Assembly: GCA_030760725.1 (NCBI GenBank)
Contig: JASWHV010000008.1
Location: 54,039,671-54,103,670, forward strand
Direction: 5' to 3'
DNA length: 64,000 nucleotides
Source of the DNA: Neostapfia colusana
Taxonomy: Eukaryota; Streptophyta; Magnoliopsida; Poales; Poaceae
Part shown: positions 22,130-34,890 of the stretch, one piece after another
Layout of the letters: every line of letters begins with the position of its first letter
How positions within the stretch are numbered: the stretch's first letter is position 1
Notes under the pieces: generated by a model
The model's database searches: none
The model's input: only the letters and a program-made list of their open reading frames with translations
Told to the model about the DNA's origin: nothing
Position numbers and translations under genes: made by a program

Positions 22130-25100
22130 TGTCACACCCGGTTTTTCCGAAGAAACAACCAAGTGAATATCACATGTATGCCAGGATCATTTTCTCATAC
22201 ATGTGATGACAAATAGTGAAGCATCATTTATTACAAGCCAGGTGTCGAATATAAATAAGTCTTACATCGCAAATGTCTCAATGGACACAAATGCTTCATC
22301 ATAAGTAAATAAACTAGCAGCGGAATATTATTCTTTAGGGCTCCATCACAGGCGTTGCCCGGGGGTCTTCCATGAACCTAAAAACCTTCCTCGGGTCCAA
22401 AATCTTGGTCATTATACACCACCTCATTATCTTGACCTGAGCAGCAATATAAACCAACAAATATGCAAGGTTGAGTACCAATGGTACTCAGCAAGTGTGG
22501 GAAAATTATATCATGCATGGCTAGAACAAGGAGAGGTTGAACTCATGGTTAAAGCACTACGCAATTAATACCTATCACCTTAGCTTATTAAGCACCTACA
22601 TTACTACACAGGTGAAATGGTCCCAATCTCCCATCCCATCATCATAATCCAATAACCATAACATCATTTCCAATGTTAAGCTCCCCGCTTAACTTCCAAA
22701 ACCATCAATCCTCTAATCATGAATAAGTCCAGGCCGCTCTTAACCGTGAGCACGGCTGTCAAGACAGTTTTGACTCTGCAGTGTTTGTACCACTGTACCC
22801 ACAAGTAGTGATTTCATCCCCCGTTGCCGGGTGGACTAAAAGAACCTCCATTATGCCAGTGGCTACGATCCACATTCACACTTCCCAGGTGTAGAGCCAG
22901 GAGATCACTACGAAGCCTTTACAAAGGGGTTCCCGACGAGCGTGGGCCCACTGAGGTTTTCACCCCTAACAGCATACAAGAGGCTCCAACCCCGCTGCAG
23001 TGGCCCCCTCTTGAGCCTTGCGGTTCATATGGTAGTCCAGCTGACACCTACTCCCCGCACCATCCAACACACCCATACTACGCCGGGGATACACCTAATT
23101 AATTGGCCAAGCTGCCCCATCTCAGCATGTGGTTGGCACTATAAAGCCGGGTTACATGCTCCATGAACCAATCCTTAGGATCCAGGCAAGTACTAAACAC
23201 AAACCCAAGTCTCGTGCACCCAGCACACAACCAAAACATCCAACTTGCCTTGATCCCTACCTCTACATAACTCACAATATCTCATTCAAGAGTATGGTAA
23301 TATAAACTGATGATCTCATGTCCCAAATATCCCATTCTAAGCATGGCTAAGCAAATGCATGTAAATAAAAGACATGACAAAATAAATCCCAACCCAAGCT
23401 TCAAGGAAACAAGGTAATGCAATTCTAGGGAAACTTCCTAGCATGGGTTTCATAATTAACTTGACAATGCAAATAATTCTACCTACACATCCTAGCATAG
23501 GATCAAAGTGGTCAAGGACACTTGCCTCCTTCTTGCTGCTCTTGAAATGAGTAGTCCTGATCTTGGAAAGGAATTACTTGCTCTTGAACAGGTTCTACTT
23601 CATACCATCACACATAGCAAAAGAAAAACAACAATCATAAGACATAGTTCACACTTCTACTTCATACAAACCACACATTCATGTTTATGAAATTCATTCA
23701 CCCTTATATGTGTTGTGGTTACTTTATTTGTGTTGAGTTGTGGCTTGTATGCACTTTCAACCATGTATATATGATTCCTACTTTTGTGTCCACCTTTATA
23801 CTTACATACTATTTATATGGGTTTCCAATAAATTTCTTATATTCAACTACTTCACCTTTTTACTACCAAGTGTGTATGAAAAGTATTATTCTTCCCCATA
23901 TGTGCCTTCAGAATTTCTACCAACCCTAAACTGAATTCTTTGTATTTTAGAAACTCCATTTATCATTTACTAGTTGCTATATTTTCAGATCTATATTCCT
24001 ATACATAATTATGTATTTTATTATGAAATTAGTAATACACATCATCTAAACAGTATAGGTTCTGGTCCTAAATAATTTAATAACATATTTTGACCTTGGC
24101 TTCTGATGTAGACTATTTCATAATTATTTTCCATATTTTTCTATAACTATTCTTTACTTAAAAATGTGTCCCTATACTAATAAATGTGAATAATAGATGA
24201 AACAGATTCATTTCAACCCAAAATATATTTTTATCTCACTCCAAAGTTTTCTAAGTACTGAGAAAGTTTTTAATTAATTTTGACAATTATGTTTGTCCCC
24301 CTTTTTGATTTTTAAACACTAGTTACATATTCAATGTTTTAAATTAAATACTAAACAGGGCTAAAATAATGAACTCACCCCATTACAGGGTCTATAATAT
24401 TATTTCCATAATTTCCAGGGGTCTAGCTACACTTAACAGAGGTGTTTTTCCTAATATTCATTAAGTCCAGGGGCTAAAACTGATTTTTAAATGAATTTAC
24501 ATGATTTTCTAGAGTTCCAGGGGCTAGATCTGAAGTTTCCGGGGCTAGCTCTCAATTCCAGAGAACCCCAGGGGGTAGCACGTAAGAATTCCAGTCTTTA
24601 TAACGCGGGGCTGACGTGGACCGTCCGATTTTAAACCGACGGCTGAGATTATAACATCGAACCGGTACGCGGGGTTTTAAAGTCTACCGTGCGATTTAAA
24701 ATAAACGGCGCACAAGCGGCCACGTCGCTCTGATCGAGCGCGGGCGGCGCTGCCGGCGGCGCACGGTGGAGGGAAGCGGCGATCTCGCCGGAAAGTTTCG
24801 GATCATCGAGAATTCTGCCTAGAACTGTGATCTTATGGCATAGATCGGTAGAGGGGAGGTCAGTGATCTCACCTCGGGGGTTTTCTCGAGCTCGGGGGTC
24901 CTGGAAAGTGATCGGCGGCGAGGTCCGAGGCAAAACCACGGCGAAGCTCGTCGGCGCTGTGTTTACACCGTAACTCTCCGAGTTTTCTGCACCTGCAAAG
25001 TTCCCCGGAGGCGGTGGATCAAGACCAGCGAGTTAGATCAGAGTTTCCGAGCTTAGATCGGCCAGAATTCACCGGCGAAGTCTCGGTGCTCACCGGAGTA

Positions 25101-25553
25101 AAAATCGGCGATCGCGTGGGAAAAACCGATCGGAGCTGGGGTTTTTATAGCCGGGGGAGGGCGGTGGGTCTGTTGTGATCGAGTTGGATTCTTCTGGGAC
25201 CGGAATTCGGCTGAGGAACGCGGTTTTTCGATCGGTTAAGATCGCGCGCGCTCGGAAGAGTCCGGGGTCGCGGGGTTAGGGATGACAGGTGGGTCCCACC
25301 CGTCTGTGAGAGACAGCGCGGCGCGCGCGGGGGTGGGCTGGCGCGGGGAAACTGGGCCGGTTGGCGGGTTTCGGCCCACTGGCCGGTTTTTTTCCCGTTT
25401 CTCTTTTTCTTTTTTCATTTCTTTTCTGTTTTGAGTCTAATTTGAATTCCAGTTTGAATTTGAATTTTTTCAAAACATGCAACACGTCCAAAAATTTTTA
25501 AATTCCCCTCTGAACATGGTTTAGAGTTTTAAATCAAAATTTGGGGTGTTACA
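22130..25553 (-). repeat. 5' LTR of A4 (family A, 3424 bp)
   Basis: It runs from TGTAACACCCC at 25553 to GGGTGTGACA at 22130 on the minus strand. It is very similar to the A1 LTR. The GC-rich promoter block is at about 24600-25400 with TATAAAA on the minus strand at 25143-25149. It carries the three exon-like segments listed separately; between them it is AT-rich with no other ORF I can support. Confidence 0.93.
22378..24992 (-). CDS. Candidate spliced ORF inside LTR (A4 copy)
   Basis: Exons are 24992-24873 (120 nt), 23594-23526 (69 nt) and 22436-22378 (59 nt, TAG). Exon lengths and phases equal the other copies; the introns are 1278 and 1089 nt. Donors are CCGAG/GTGAGA and AAGGAG/GCAAGT; the last acceptor is TGCTGCTCAG. 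The middle exon encodes EQVIPFQDQDYSFQEQQEG and the last NDQDFGPEEGF. The frame is free of stops. It lacks an in-frame ATG, as in the other copies, so translation would need an upstream or non-AUG start. Confidence 0.45.
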
Positions 25554-26789
25554 CATATGCTTAGCCATGCTTAGAATGGGATATTTGGGATATGAGATCA
25601 TTAGTTTATTTTACCATACTCTTGAATGAGATATTGTGAGTTATGTAGAGGTAGGGATCAAGGCAAGTTGGATATTTTGGTGGTGTGCTGGGTGCACGAG
25701 ACTTGGGTTTGTGTTTAGTACTTGCCTGGATCCTAAGGACCGGTTCATGGAGGATGTAACCTGGCTTTACAGTGCCAACCACATGCTGAGATGGGGCAGC
25801 TTGGCCAATTAATTAGGTGTATCCCCGTCGTAGTATGGGTGTGTTGGATGGTGCGGGGAGTAGGTGTCAGCTGGACTACCATATGAACCGCAAGGCTCAA
25901 GAGGGGGCCACTGCAGCGGGGTTGGAGCCTCTTGTATGCTGTTAGGGGTGAAACCTCAGTGGGCCCACGCTCGTCGGGAATCCCTTTGTAAAGGCTTCGT
26001 AGTGATCTCCTGGCTACACACCTGGGAAGTGTGAATGTGGTTCGTAGCCACTGGCATAATGGAGGTTCTTTTAGTCCACCCGGTAACGGGGGATGAAATC
26101 ACTACATGTGGGTACAGTGGTACAAACTCTGCAGAGTGAAAACTGTCATGACAGCCGTGCTCACGGTCAAGAGCGGCTTGGACTTATTCATGATTAGAGG
26201 ATTGATGGTTTTGGAAGTTGTGGAGTGTTAAGCGGGGAGCTTAACATTGGAAATGATGTTATGGTTATTTGATTATGATGATGGGATGGGAGATTGGGAC
26301 CATTTCACCTGTGTAGTAATATAGGTGCTTAATAAGCTAAGGTGATAGGTATTGATTGCGTAGTGCTTTAACCATGAGTTCAACCTCCCCTTGTTTTCTA
26401 GCCATGCATGACATAACTTTCCCACACTTGCTGAGTACCATCGGTACTCAACCTTGCATATTTTTAGTTTATATTGCTGCTCAGGTCAAGATAATGAGGT
26501 GGTGTATAATGATCGAGACTTTGGACCCGAAGAAGGTTTCTAGGTTCATGGAGACCCCGGGCAACGCCTGTAATGGAGCCCACAAGAATAATATTCCGCT
26601 GCTAGTTTATTTATTTATGATGAACTATTTATCGTCCATCGAGACATATGCTTTGTAAGACTTATTTATATTCGACACCTGGCTTGTAATAAATGATGCT
26701 TCACTATTTGTCATCACATGTATGAGAAAATGATCCTGGCATACATGTGATATTCACTCGGTTGTTCTTCGGAGAAACCGGGTGTGACA
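25554..26789 (+). repeat. 5' LTR of A3, 3' part only
   Basis: It starts in mid-LTR at CATATGCTTAGCC, matching 34798 onward in the 3' LTR, and ends GGGTGTGACA. It holds the last exon-like segment, 26485-26543 (59 nt, TAG), after ATTGCTGCTCAG. The first two exon segments are missing with the lost half. It has no other coding content. Confidence 0.9.
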
Positions 26790-26793
26790 GAAG

Positions 26794-26806
26794 TGGTATC
26801 AGAGCC
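26794..26806 (+). other. Primer-binding site of A3
   Basis: TGGTATCAGAGCC lies four bases after the LTR end at 26789 and is complementary to initiator-Met tRNA. A leader of about 200 bp without a gene follows, up to ORF0. Confidence 0.93.
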
Positions 26807-27010
26807 AAGGTTGCCCGCAGGAACGTGGACCTAGGTAGAAATGGACGTACTTAAGAGCCCTATTTTCTTAAAAACTATTTTTACAAGATGTGTGTTGAAA
26901 AGTGTTACTTAATGAGTCACTTTCTTCATCTTACCCCAATTTTCATTCAAAATAGGATTTTTTGTTTAAAAAGTTTATCTAAACTAAGTTTAAATGCTTT
27001 TTGTTTTTAG

Positions 27011-27790
27011 ATGGTTCGCATGATACGCACCGCTCGCAAGTCCACAGGAGGGAGAGTTCCCGTAGTTGCCCTTGCCGTAAGAGAGGAGAGCCGTCCGGTG
27101 ACGTACCTTTCCTACGGATTGGCAGTAGGAAGCTTGTTGCGCCGTCTTCGACGTATGCTCGAAGCCGCCGGCAATACGGGCAAGCTAATCATCCACTATA
27201 ACTCCACCAGGACCATCCGTGAGAAGAGGGAAGAATGGAGCTCAGAGATGAGGATTATACACGAAAATCGGCTGCTTAAGATCCACCGCTCTCCAGCTTG
27301 TAGAGCGACACAGGTCGATGCGGAGAAGGATGTCACCTGGGAGGCCATCACCTACCAGAGTCACATCTATCGTCGCCACCTGGACAGGACTGAGTACATG
27401 TATGTCCTCCAGCGTGAGAGTGGTACCACGGAGTACAAGTACCCGCCAGTGCAGCAAGGGACTTCCCATGAGCACATGGACTTGTGCTTGGAGGATGCTG
27501 CTATGCTCAGCACTCGACTGCAGGAGTGTCAGCAAGAGCTTCAGGATGTTCGGGACACCCTGAAGGAAACTGAGGCGTTGCTTCGAGCTTGTTTGAGGGC
27601 GAGAGAAAGAGGAGATGGGAATGAACTGTGTGTCACCGTGAATGATACATGGACTCCTGACTCCCCAGGTCGTCGAGCGATCAGGCGTCGTCGCACTTCT
27701 CCACCAGCAGCCTCCCCACCCAAAGCAGAGTCAGAAGGCAGCCGAAATGATGAGGAAGATCCCGAGGAGCCAGCTCAAGAAAACGAGTAG
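27011..27790 (+). CDS. ORF0, extra retrotransposon protein upstream of gag (intact, 259 aa)
   Basis: The ATG at 27011 follows TTTGTTTTTAG directly, a strong acceptor-like context. The frame is open to TAG at 27788. It has the same layout as the copy at 21128-21907: a basic N terminus (MVRMIRTARKSTGG), a central region with WEAITYQSHIYRRH and TEYKYPPVQQGTSHEHMD, a helical segment (RLQECQQELQDVRDTLKETE), and an acidic tail. A middle stretch of similar order (a WE motif, then P/Y, then a ...STRLQE or ATKLKE helix) occurs in the family-B ORF0 at 43707-44651, suggesting distant homology. gag-pol of the same element has many lesions while this frame has none. The role is unknown; nucleic-acid binding or an adaptor function would be speculation. 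Confidence 0.87.
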   Translation: MVRMIRTARKSTGGRVPVVALAVREESRPVTYLSYGLAVGSLLRRLRRMLEAAGNTGKLIIHYNSTRTIREKREEWSSEMRIIHENRLLKIHRSPACRATQVDAEKDVTWEAITYQSHIYRRHLDRTEYMYVLQRESGTTEYKYPPVQQGTSHEHMDLCLEDAAMLSTRLQECQQELQDVRDTLKETEALLRACLRARERGDGNELCVTVNDTWTPDSPGRRAIRRRRTSPPAASPPKAESEGSRNDEEDPEEPAQENE

Positions 27791-28094
27791 TGTAGAGTCC
27801 TTCCCTTAGCTAGCAAGATGTCGAATAGTCGAGTCGTTACGTTAAGTTAATGGTGTGTTAATGCTTGGTGTGTGACGTGAGTTGTGGAAGCCATGAGCAA
27901 TTGTCCACAGCCTCGTCTTTAGATTGTTTTGCTTTGGTGTGTGAACCCACATGAAATAATATTGCATTTATTTTTGTGTGATAAATGAACCCTTAGAAAA
28001 GTATAACAAAGCCTCAACACTTCAAAGTACAAACAAATGAAAGTAGTAAGATGATACTAAATGCTTTCAAATTAACATTGGTTGATTCTGCCAG
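27791..28094 (+). other. Spacer between ORF0 and gag of A3
   Basis: This 304-bp noncoding spacer ends GATTCTGCCAG immediately before the gag ATG at 28095, the same acceptor-like context as in A4. I see no other feature in it. Confidence 0.55.
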
Positions 28095-31000
28095 ATGGCC
28101 GGAAGAGGAAAAGGACGTGTTGCCAACCCCGCCAACAACAACGATGAGGCATGCAACTCTCATCTTTCTGGAGGCCAGGACCGGGGTGGTCGCCATGAAG
28201 GAGTTGATCCCTCCACCAAATGCTGAAGAATCAGAATCAGCTCATCCAGAACTTGACTCAAGTGGTGGCCAACTTGCATCAAGTTCCACCTCCACAAGCT
28301 GCACCACGCCAACCAAGGTTGAGTGAGTTTCTAGGAACTCAACCTCCAAAGTTTGCAAGTGCTGCTGAACCTCTGGAGGCAGATGATTGGCTTAAGACCA
28401 TTGAGAGCAAGCTAAGGATCATACAGTGCCAAGGGTATGAGAGGGTGTTGTTTGCCTCTCATCAATTGCATGGACCTGCTGCTGATTGGTGGACCGCCTA
28501 CGTGGCTGCCCATCATGACCCTGAGAACATCACTTGGGAAGAGTTCAAGCGTAGCTTCCGCAACCATTACATCCCAAGAGGTGAACTCAAAAACAAGAGG
28601 AAGGAGTTTTTGGGATTGCAGCAAGGAAACATGACTGTGAGGGAATACCTCACTAAATTTACTCAACTATCCCGTTATGCCCCACGGGACATAGAGACTG
28701 ATGAGCAGAAACAAGATTGTTTCGTGGAGGGACTTACCGCAGAAATGCAGTGTGCAATGTCCTCAAACGAGTATGAAAGCTTCCAAAAGATGGTGGATAG
28801 AGCATTTGTGGTGGAAAGGAAGCTGAAGGCCTTGGAAAATGAGAACAAGAGGAAGGCCGGGTGGTCACACCAAGCCTCAGGGAGCAACACCCGCCCACGT
28901 CTGATGCAGCAACCTACAGGGCAGACGAACCGTGCTGCGGTACCCTACTCAGCACCAAGAGGGTACAACCCGAACTACAGGCCTCCCGCAGCACCAGCGC
29001 AGCCACAACGTCAGTTTGTACAGCAGCCTCGCCCCGCATATCCACCTCGACCAGCAGTACAGGGACCTCCAAACCAACCCCAAGACAGCAAAGGCTAGGC
29101 ACCTAAGGTTGGGTGCAATGTTTTGGCTGCGGTGAAGTGGGGCACTACGCCCATAAATGCCCAAAGAAGAAGCCCGCACAGCCACAACAGCAGAATGTGA
29201 TGCGAGGACAGGTGAACCACGTCACTATGGAGGAAGCGCAAGAGGCACCCGACGTGGTAGTTGGTAAGTTTCCTGCCAATTTACACCTTGCAACCCTTCT
29301 ATTTGATTCTGGTGCTACCCACTCGTTCATTGCTCAAGGGTTTGTTAAGAAGCATGACCTAGCAACAACACAAATGAACCATATGCTAGCCGTAAACTCT
29401 CCAGGTGGAGAAATAAGGACAAGACAAGTGTGTCCCAAAGTGAACATAGACATTAATGGGGTGGTATTTACTGCTAACCTCATAGTGATAGATTCACAAG
29501 GGATAGATATTATCTTGGGTATGGATTGGTTGACAAAATATAAAGGAATCATCCATTGTTCAAACGGTGGAACTAACTCACCCTAGTGGCACAAGAGTAA
29601 AGTTCATAACAATACACGAGCCTAGGAGGGACATTAAATTAAATCAAGTTGAGGTGAAAGTTGAGGAAATCAGGACCATCAGGGAATATCCAGATGTTTT
29701 TCCGGAGGAGTTGCCAGGTATGCCTCCCGATCGTGAAGTGGAATTCGCAATTGAGCTAGTACCTGGAACAGCCCCGATATACAAGAGACCTTATCGGATG
29801 GACTCCAAGCAGCTAGAAGAACTCAAGGATCATTTAAGAGAATTGACGGAGAAGGGGTATATTCATCCTAGTTCCTCACCATGGGGAGCTCCGGTGATAT
29901 TTGTGCCCAAGAAGGACGAAAACCAAAGGTTATGCGTGGATTACTGTGCCTTGAATGAGGTAACCATCAAGAACAAGTACCCATTACCCCGCATTGAAGA
30001 CTTGTTTGATCAGTTGAGGGGAGCTTGTGTGTTCTCGAAAATTGATCTCAGGTCGGGATACCACCAACTCAAGATAAGGCAATCTGATATTCCAAAGACA
30101 GCTTTCGTATCTCGGTACGGACTGTATGAATACACTGTCATGCCTTTCGGGCTAACTAATGCCCCGGCATATTTCATGTATCTCATGAACAAGGTATTCA
30201 TGGAATATCTGGACAAATTTGTGGTGGTTTTCATAGATGACATTCTCGTCTTCTCCAAAGATGAAGAAGAACATGAGAAACATCTAAGGTTGGTGTTGCA
30301 GAGGCTGAGAGAACACCAACTATATGCCAAGTTGAGCAAGTGTGAGTTTTGGCTGAAGAGAGTTCCCTTCTTAGGACATATAATCTCGGAGGGAGGAATC
30401 TCCGTGGATCCTGCCAAAATCGAGGATATACAGAAGTGGAAGACCCCTGAAAATGTCGGGGAAGTTCGAAGCTTCTTGGGATTGGCTGGATACTATCGAC
30501 GGTTTATTGAGGGATTCTCTAAGATCTCGAGACCCCTCACCAAACTGTTGAAGAAGGGAATCACATTCACATGGACGCCACAGTGCGAGACGAGTTTTCA
30601 GGAGCTAAAAAAAAGATTGACAACAGCCCCAGTGTTGGTTATGCCAGATATGCAGAAGAATTTCATGGTGTACTGCGATGCCTCTGGAAACGGGTTGGAT
30701 GTGTTCTCATGCAAGAAGGGCATGTCATGGCATATGCATCCTGGCAGCTTCGGAAGCACGAGAAAAACTATCCTACACATGACCTAGAACTAGCCGCAGT
30801 GGTACACGCGTTGAAAATTTGGCGACACTATTTGATGGGGAAGAGGACAGAGATATATACGGATCATAAGAGTTTGAAGTACATATTCACACAGCCAGCC
30901 TCAACCTCAGACAAAGGAGATGGTTAGAGCTAATCAATGACTTTGATGTAGGCATCAACTATCATCCTGGGAAAGCAAACATCGTGGCCGATGCTTTGAG

Positions 31001-32554
31001 TCGGAAAGTGCAGGTCAATAAGTTGAGCTTGAAGGACATGCCTGCAGAATTGAAGGACGAGATTATAAGGCTCAATCTATGCCTGGTAAATAGTGGTGAA
31101 GCCATCGCCATGGAAGTGATTCCACACTCGAGCGAGACATACGCGAGGGTCAAAAGAATGACGAGAAGATACGAGAGATCAGACAACTCATCAAGGAAAA
31201 TAAAGCTCCTGGTTTTAGAGAGGATGAACAAGGAACGGTGTGGCACGGGAAAAGGATCTGTGTGCCTGAAGTAAAGGAGATCTGTGAAATAATTTTGAAG
31301 GAGGCTCACGATTCCAACTATTCCATTCATCCTGGGAGTACAAAGATGTACCAGGATCTCAAGAGCAGGTATTGGTGGTATTGCATGAAGCGAGATGTCG
31401 TGGAACATGTTGCCCTATGTGACACATGTCAGTTGGTGAAAGCAGAACATCAACGACCCGCGGGATTATTGCAACCACTCAAAGTGCCTGAATGGAAATG
31501 GGAAGAAATCGGTAAGGATTTCATAGTGGGATTGCCTAGGACCCAATCAGGATATGATTCAATATGGGTCATCATCGATAGGCTAACCAAGGTGGCTCAT
31601 TTCATCCCCGTGAAAGAAAGCTACAGCGGATCCAAATTGGCAGAATTGTACATGTCAAGGATCGTGTGTTACCGTGGAGTGCCAAAGAAGATTGTGTCGG
31701 ATCGAGGGACACAGTTCACCTCAAGGTTCTGGCAGAAGTTGCATGAAACCATGGGAACCCATCTGAATTTCAGCTCTGCCTATCATCCCCAAACTGACGG
31801 GCAGACGGAGAGAACCAATCAGATCCTTGAAGATATGCTGAGGGCATGTGCACTAAAAAACAATAGGAGTTGGGACAAGAACTTACCGTATGCGGAGTTT
31901 TCCTATAACAACAGCTATCAAGCTAGTATGAAGATGTCACCGTTTGAAGCCTTGTACGGGAGGAAGTGCAGAACTCCCCTATTTTGGAACCAAACGAGGG
32001 AAAGTAAAGTGTTTGGTCCAGAAGTACTACAAGAAGCCGAGGCAAAGGTGAGGGAAATTCGGAACAACTTGAGGATAGCACAGACACGCCAAAAGAGCTA
32101 TGCCGATGTACAAAGAAGAGAGCTCGTTTTTAACGTGGGAGACTATGTCTATCTCAAGGTGTCCCCTATCAGAGGACTTCGTCGATTCAAGGTGAAAGGG
32201 AAGTTGTCACCTCGATACATTGGACCCTTTCAAGTTCTGGAAAGGAAAGGCGAAGTGGCGTATCAACTAGAGTTACCGGCTCGTCTATCGTATGTGCACG
32301 ATGTATTCCATGTGTCACAACTCAAGAAATGCCTGAGGACGCCTGAGGAGGTGTTACCCATGAATGAAGTGGACGTAGCTGAGGATTTGTCTTCTGCCGA
32401 GCAACCATACAAGATTTTGGAGACAATGGAACGCCTCACCAGAAATAAAAGAATCCGGATGTGCAAGGTGCAGTGGAAGCATCACTCAGAAGAGGAAGCC
32501 ACCTAGGAGCGGGAAGATGAGCTCAAGGCACAATTTCCAGAATTGTTTTCTTAG
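28095..32554 (+). pseudogene. gag-pol polyprotein of A3 (multiple frameshifts and stops)
   Basis: gag starts MAGRGKGR at 28095. Lesions found by comparison with A2 and A4 are a 1-bp loss near 28203, TAG at 29096, a 1-bp loss near 29110, a 5-bp loss near 29561, 1-bp losses near 30698, 30899 and 31117, and TAG at 32504 inside the chromodomain. Recognisable parts are the zinc knuckle CFGCGEVGHYAHKC, protease LFDSGATHSF, reverse transcriptase FIDDIL (30229-30246), RNase H YCDASG and TDHKSL, integrase CDTCQL and DFIVGLP, and the chromodomain ending FPELFS. Apart from these breaks it is colinear with A2 and would have been one polyprotein. Confidence 0.93.
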
Positions 32555-32561
32555 AACCACC

Positions 32562-32599
32562 AATCTCGAGGACGAGATTTCTTTTAAGGGGGGTAGAGC
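32562..32599 (+). other. Hairpin and polypurine tract of A3
   Basis: AATCTCG-AGGA-CGAGATT (32562-32579) is followed by TTTTAAGGGGGGTAGAGC, ending at the 3' LTR. It is the plus-strand primer region. The adjacent short inverted repeat is shared with A2 and, with a different loop, with B1. Confidence 0.8.
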
Positions 32600-34890
32600 T
32601 GTAACACCCCAAAAATCCTGTTAAGACCCTAAATCATGTTAAGAGGGGAATTTAAAAATTTTTGGATGTGTTGCATGTTTTGCAAAAATTTAAATTCAAA
32701 CTGGAATTCAATTTAAATTCAAAACAGAAAAGAAATAGAAAAAGAAAAAAAAAGAAAACAGAAAAAAACCGGCCAGTGGGCCAAAACCCACCAGCCGGCC
32801 CAACCAGCACCCGCACCAGCCCGCAGCCGCGCGCGCCTCTTCCTCCCACTGACAGGCGGGGCCCGCCAGCCCTTCCTCTACCTCGCGCCCGCGCTGGGAC
32901 TCTCTCACCCCGAATCCAAACCTACCCGGATTTCTGCGATTCCCAGCCGAATTTCGATCGGGGGCGACGCAAACTCGATCTAAACCACCCTGCCGCCCTT
33001 CCCCGTCTATAAAAAACCCGGCCTCGTTCTGTTTTTCCCACGCGATTCGCCGATTTTACTCCGGTGAGGAACCGAGCCTTCTCCGGCGAATTCTGGCCGA
33101 TCTAAGCTTGGAAATTCCAATCTAACTCGCTGGTCTTGATCCACTGCCTCCGGGGAACCCTGCAGGTGCAGAAAACTCGGTGACTTGCGGTTCAAACACA
33201 GCGCCGACGAGCCTCGCCGTGGTTTCAATTCGGACCTCGTCGCCGACCACCTTCCAGGACCTCCGAGCTCAAGAAAACCCCCGAGGTGAGATCCCCGACC
33301 TCTCCTCCACCGATCTATGCCATAAGATCACAGTTCTAGGAAGAATTCTCGAAGATCCGAAAGTCTCCGGCGAGATCGCCGCTTCCCGCCGCCGTTCGCC
33401 GCCGGGCAGCGCCGCCCGCGCTCGATCAGAGCGACGTGGCCGCTTGTGCGCCGTCTATTTTAAATCGCACGGTAGACTTTAAATCCCCGCGTACTGGTTC
33501 GGCGTTATAATCTCAGCCGTTTGTTTTAAATCGGACGGTCCACGTCAGCCCCGCGTTATAAAGACTGGAAATCTTACGTGCTACCCCCTGGGGTTCTCGG
33601 GAAATAAGAGCTAGCCCCGGAAACTTCTGATCTAGCCCCTGGAACTTCAGAAAATCATGTAAATTCATTTAAAAATCAGTTTTAGCCCCTGGACTTAATA
33701 AAAATTAGAAAAAACTCCTCTGTTATGTATAGCTAGACCCCTGAAAATTGTTAAAATAATATTATAGACCCTGTAGTGGGGTGAGTTTACCTTTTTAGCC
33801 CTGTTTAATATTTAATTTGGGGAATTGAATATGTGGCTAGTGTTTAAAATTTAAAAAGTGGGACAAACATATTGTCAAAATTAAATTAAAAACTTTCTCA
33901 GTATTTAGAAAACTTTGGAGTGAGGTAAAAATATATTTTGGGCTGAAGTGAATCTGTTTAATTTATTATTCATATTTAGAGACACACTTTTTAGTAAAGA
34001 ATAGTTCTGGAAAATAGGGAAAATAATTGTAAAATATTTTACATCAGAGGAAAAGGTCAAAAATATATTAGTAAATATTTTAGATCAGAACCTATTCTGT
34101 TTAGATGATGTGTCTTGTTATTTTCATAATAAAGTTCACATTTAGGCATAGGAAATAAGTCTGAAAATATAGCAACTAGTAAATGATAAATGGAGTTCTA
34201 AAATCCAAAGAATTCAGTTTAGGGTTGGTAGAAATTCTGAAGACACATATGGAGAAGGAAAATAACTTTCATGCATACTTGGTAGCTAAAAGGTGTAGTA
34301 ATTGAATGTAAGGAATTTATTTAAATTGGAAACTCATATATATAGTATGTAAGTATAAATGTGAACACAAAAGTAGGAATCATATACACATGATTAAAAG
34401 TGCATGCAAGCCACAAATCAACACACCTAGAGTAACCACAACACATATAATGGTGAATGACTTTCATAAATATGAATGTGTGGTTTCTATGAAGTGGAAG
34501 TGTGAACTATGTCTTATGGATTGTTGTTTTTCTTTTGCTATGTGTGATGGTATGATGTAGAACCTGCTCCAGAGCAAGTTTTTCCTTTCCAAGATCAGGA
34601 CTACCCATTTCAAGAGTAGCAGGAAGGAGGCAAGTGTCCTTGACCACTTTGATCCTATACTAGGATGTGTAGATAGAATTATTTGCATTGTCAATTGAAA
34701 ATATGAAACCCATGTTAGGAAGTTTCCCTAGAATTGCATTACCTTGTTTTCCTTGTAGCTTGGGTTGGGATTTATTTTATCATGTCATTTATTATTATGC
34801 ATATGCTTAACCATGCTTAGAATGGGATATTTGGGATATGAGATCATCAGTTTATTTTACCATACTCTTGAATGAGATATTGTGAGTTAT
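32600..34890 (+). repeat. 3' LTR of A3, left part
   Basis: It starts TGTAACACCCC after the polypurine tract and stops at the GTTAT target site (34886-34890) where B1 is inserted. The GC-rich promoter block is at about 32760-33560 with TATAAAA at 33008-33014. The exon-like segments 33166-33285 and 34561-34629 lie in it. The remainder is AT-rich and noncoding. Confidence 0.93.
33166..34629 (+). pseudogene. LTR-borne spliced ORF, A3 3' LTR copy (stop codon, split by B1)
   Basis: Exon 1 is 33166-33285 (120 nt, ending CCGAG/GTGAGA) and exon 2 is 34561-34629 (69 nt, ending AAGGAG/GCAAGT). Exon 3 (60263-60321, 59 nt) now lies beyond the inserted B1 element. Lengths match the other copies, but exon 2 has TAG at 34617 where the others have CAG, a C-to-T change. 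Exon 3 has altered residues near its end (GPKQVF). Confidence 0.45.

Larger units (their letters stand above)
16308..25553 (-). mobile_element. Family A Tekay-like element, copy A4 (3' end deleted)
   Basis: This minus-strand element has a complete 5' LTR (22130-25553), primer-binding site, intact ORF0 and a broken gag-pol, then only a scrap of 3' LTR. Its right edge interrupts a plus-oriented family-A LTR that resumes at 25554 (CATATGC...), so it was inserted into the 5' LTR of A3. The left target-site copy was lost in the deletion. Confidence 0.88.

Noticed and set aside
26794..26806. tRNA gene suggested by the tRNA-like primer-binding sites
   Set aside because: Only the 13-base complement of the tRNA 3' end is present; there is no cloverleaf sequence.
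27001..27201. A 66-codon frame overlapping the start of ORF0 in another frame
   Set aside because: It recurs in other copies only because ORF0 is conserved, and it has no credible start or product. A splice into it cannot be excluded, but nothing supports it.
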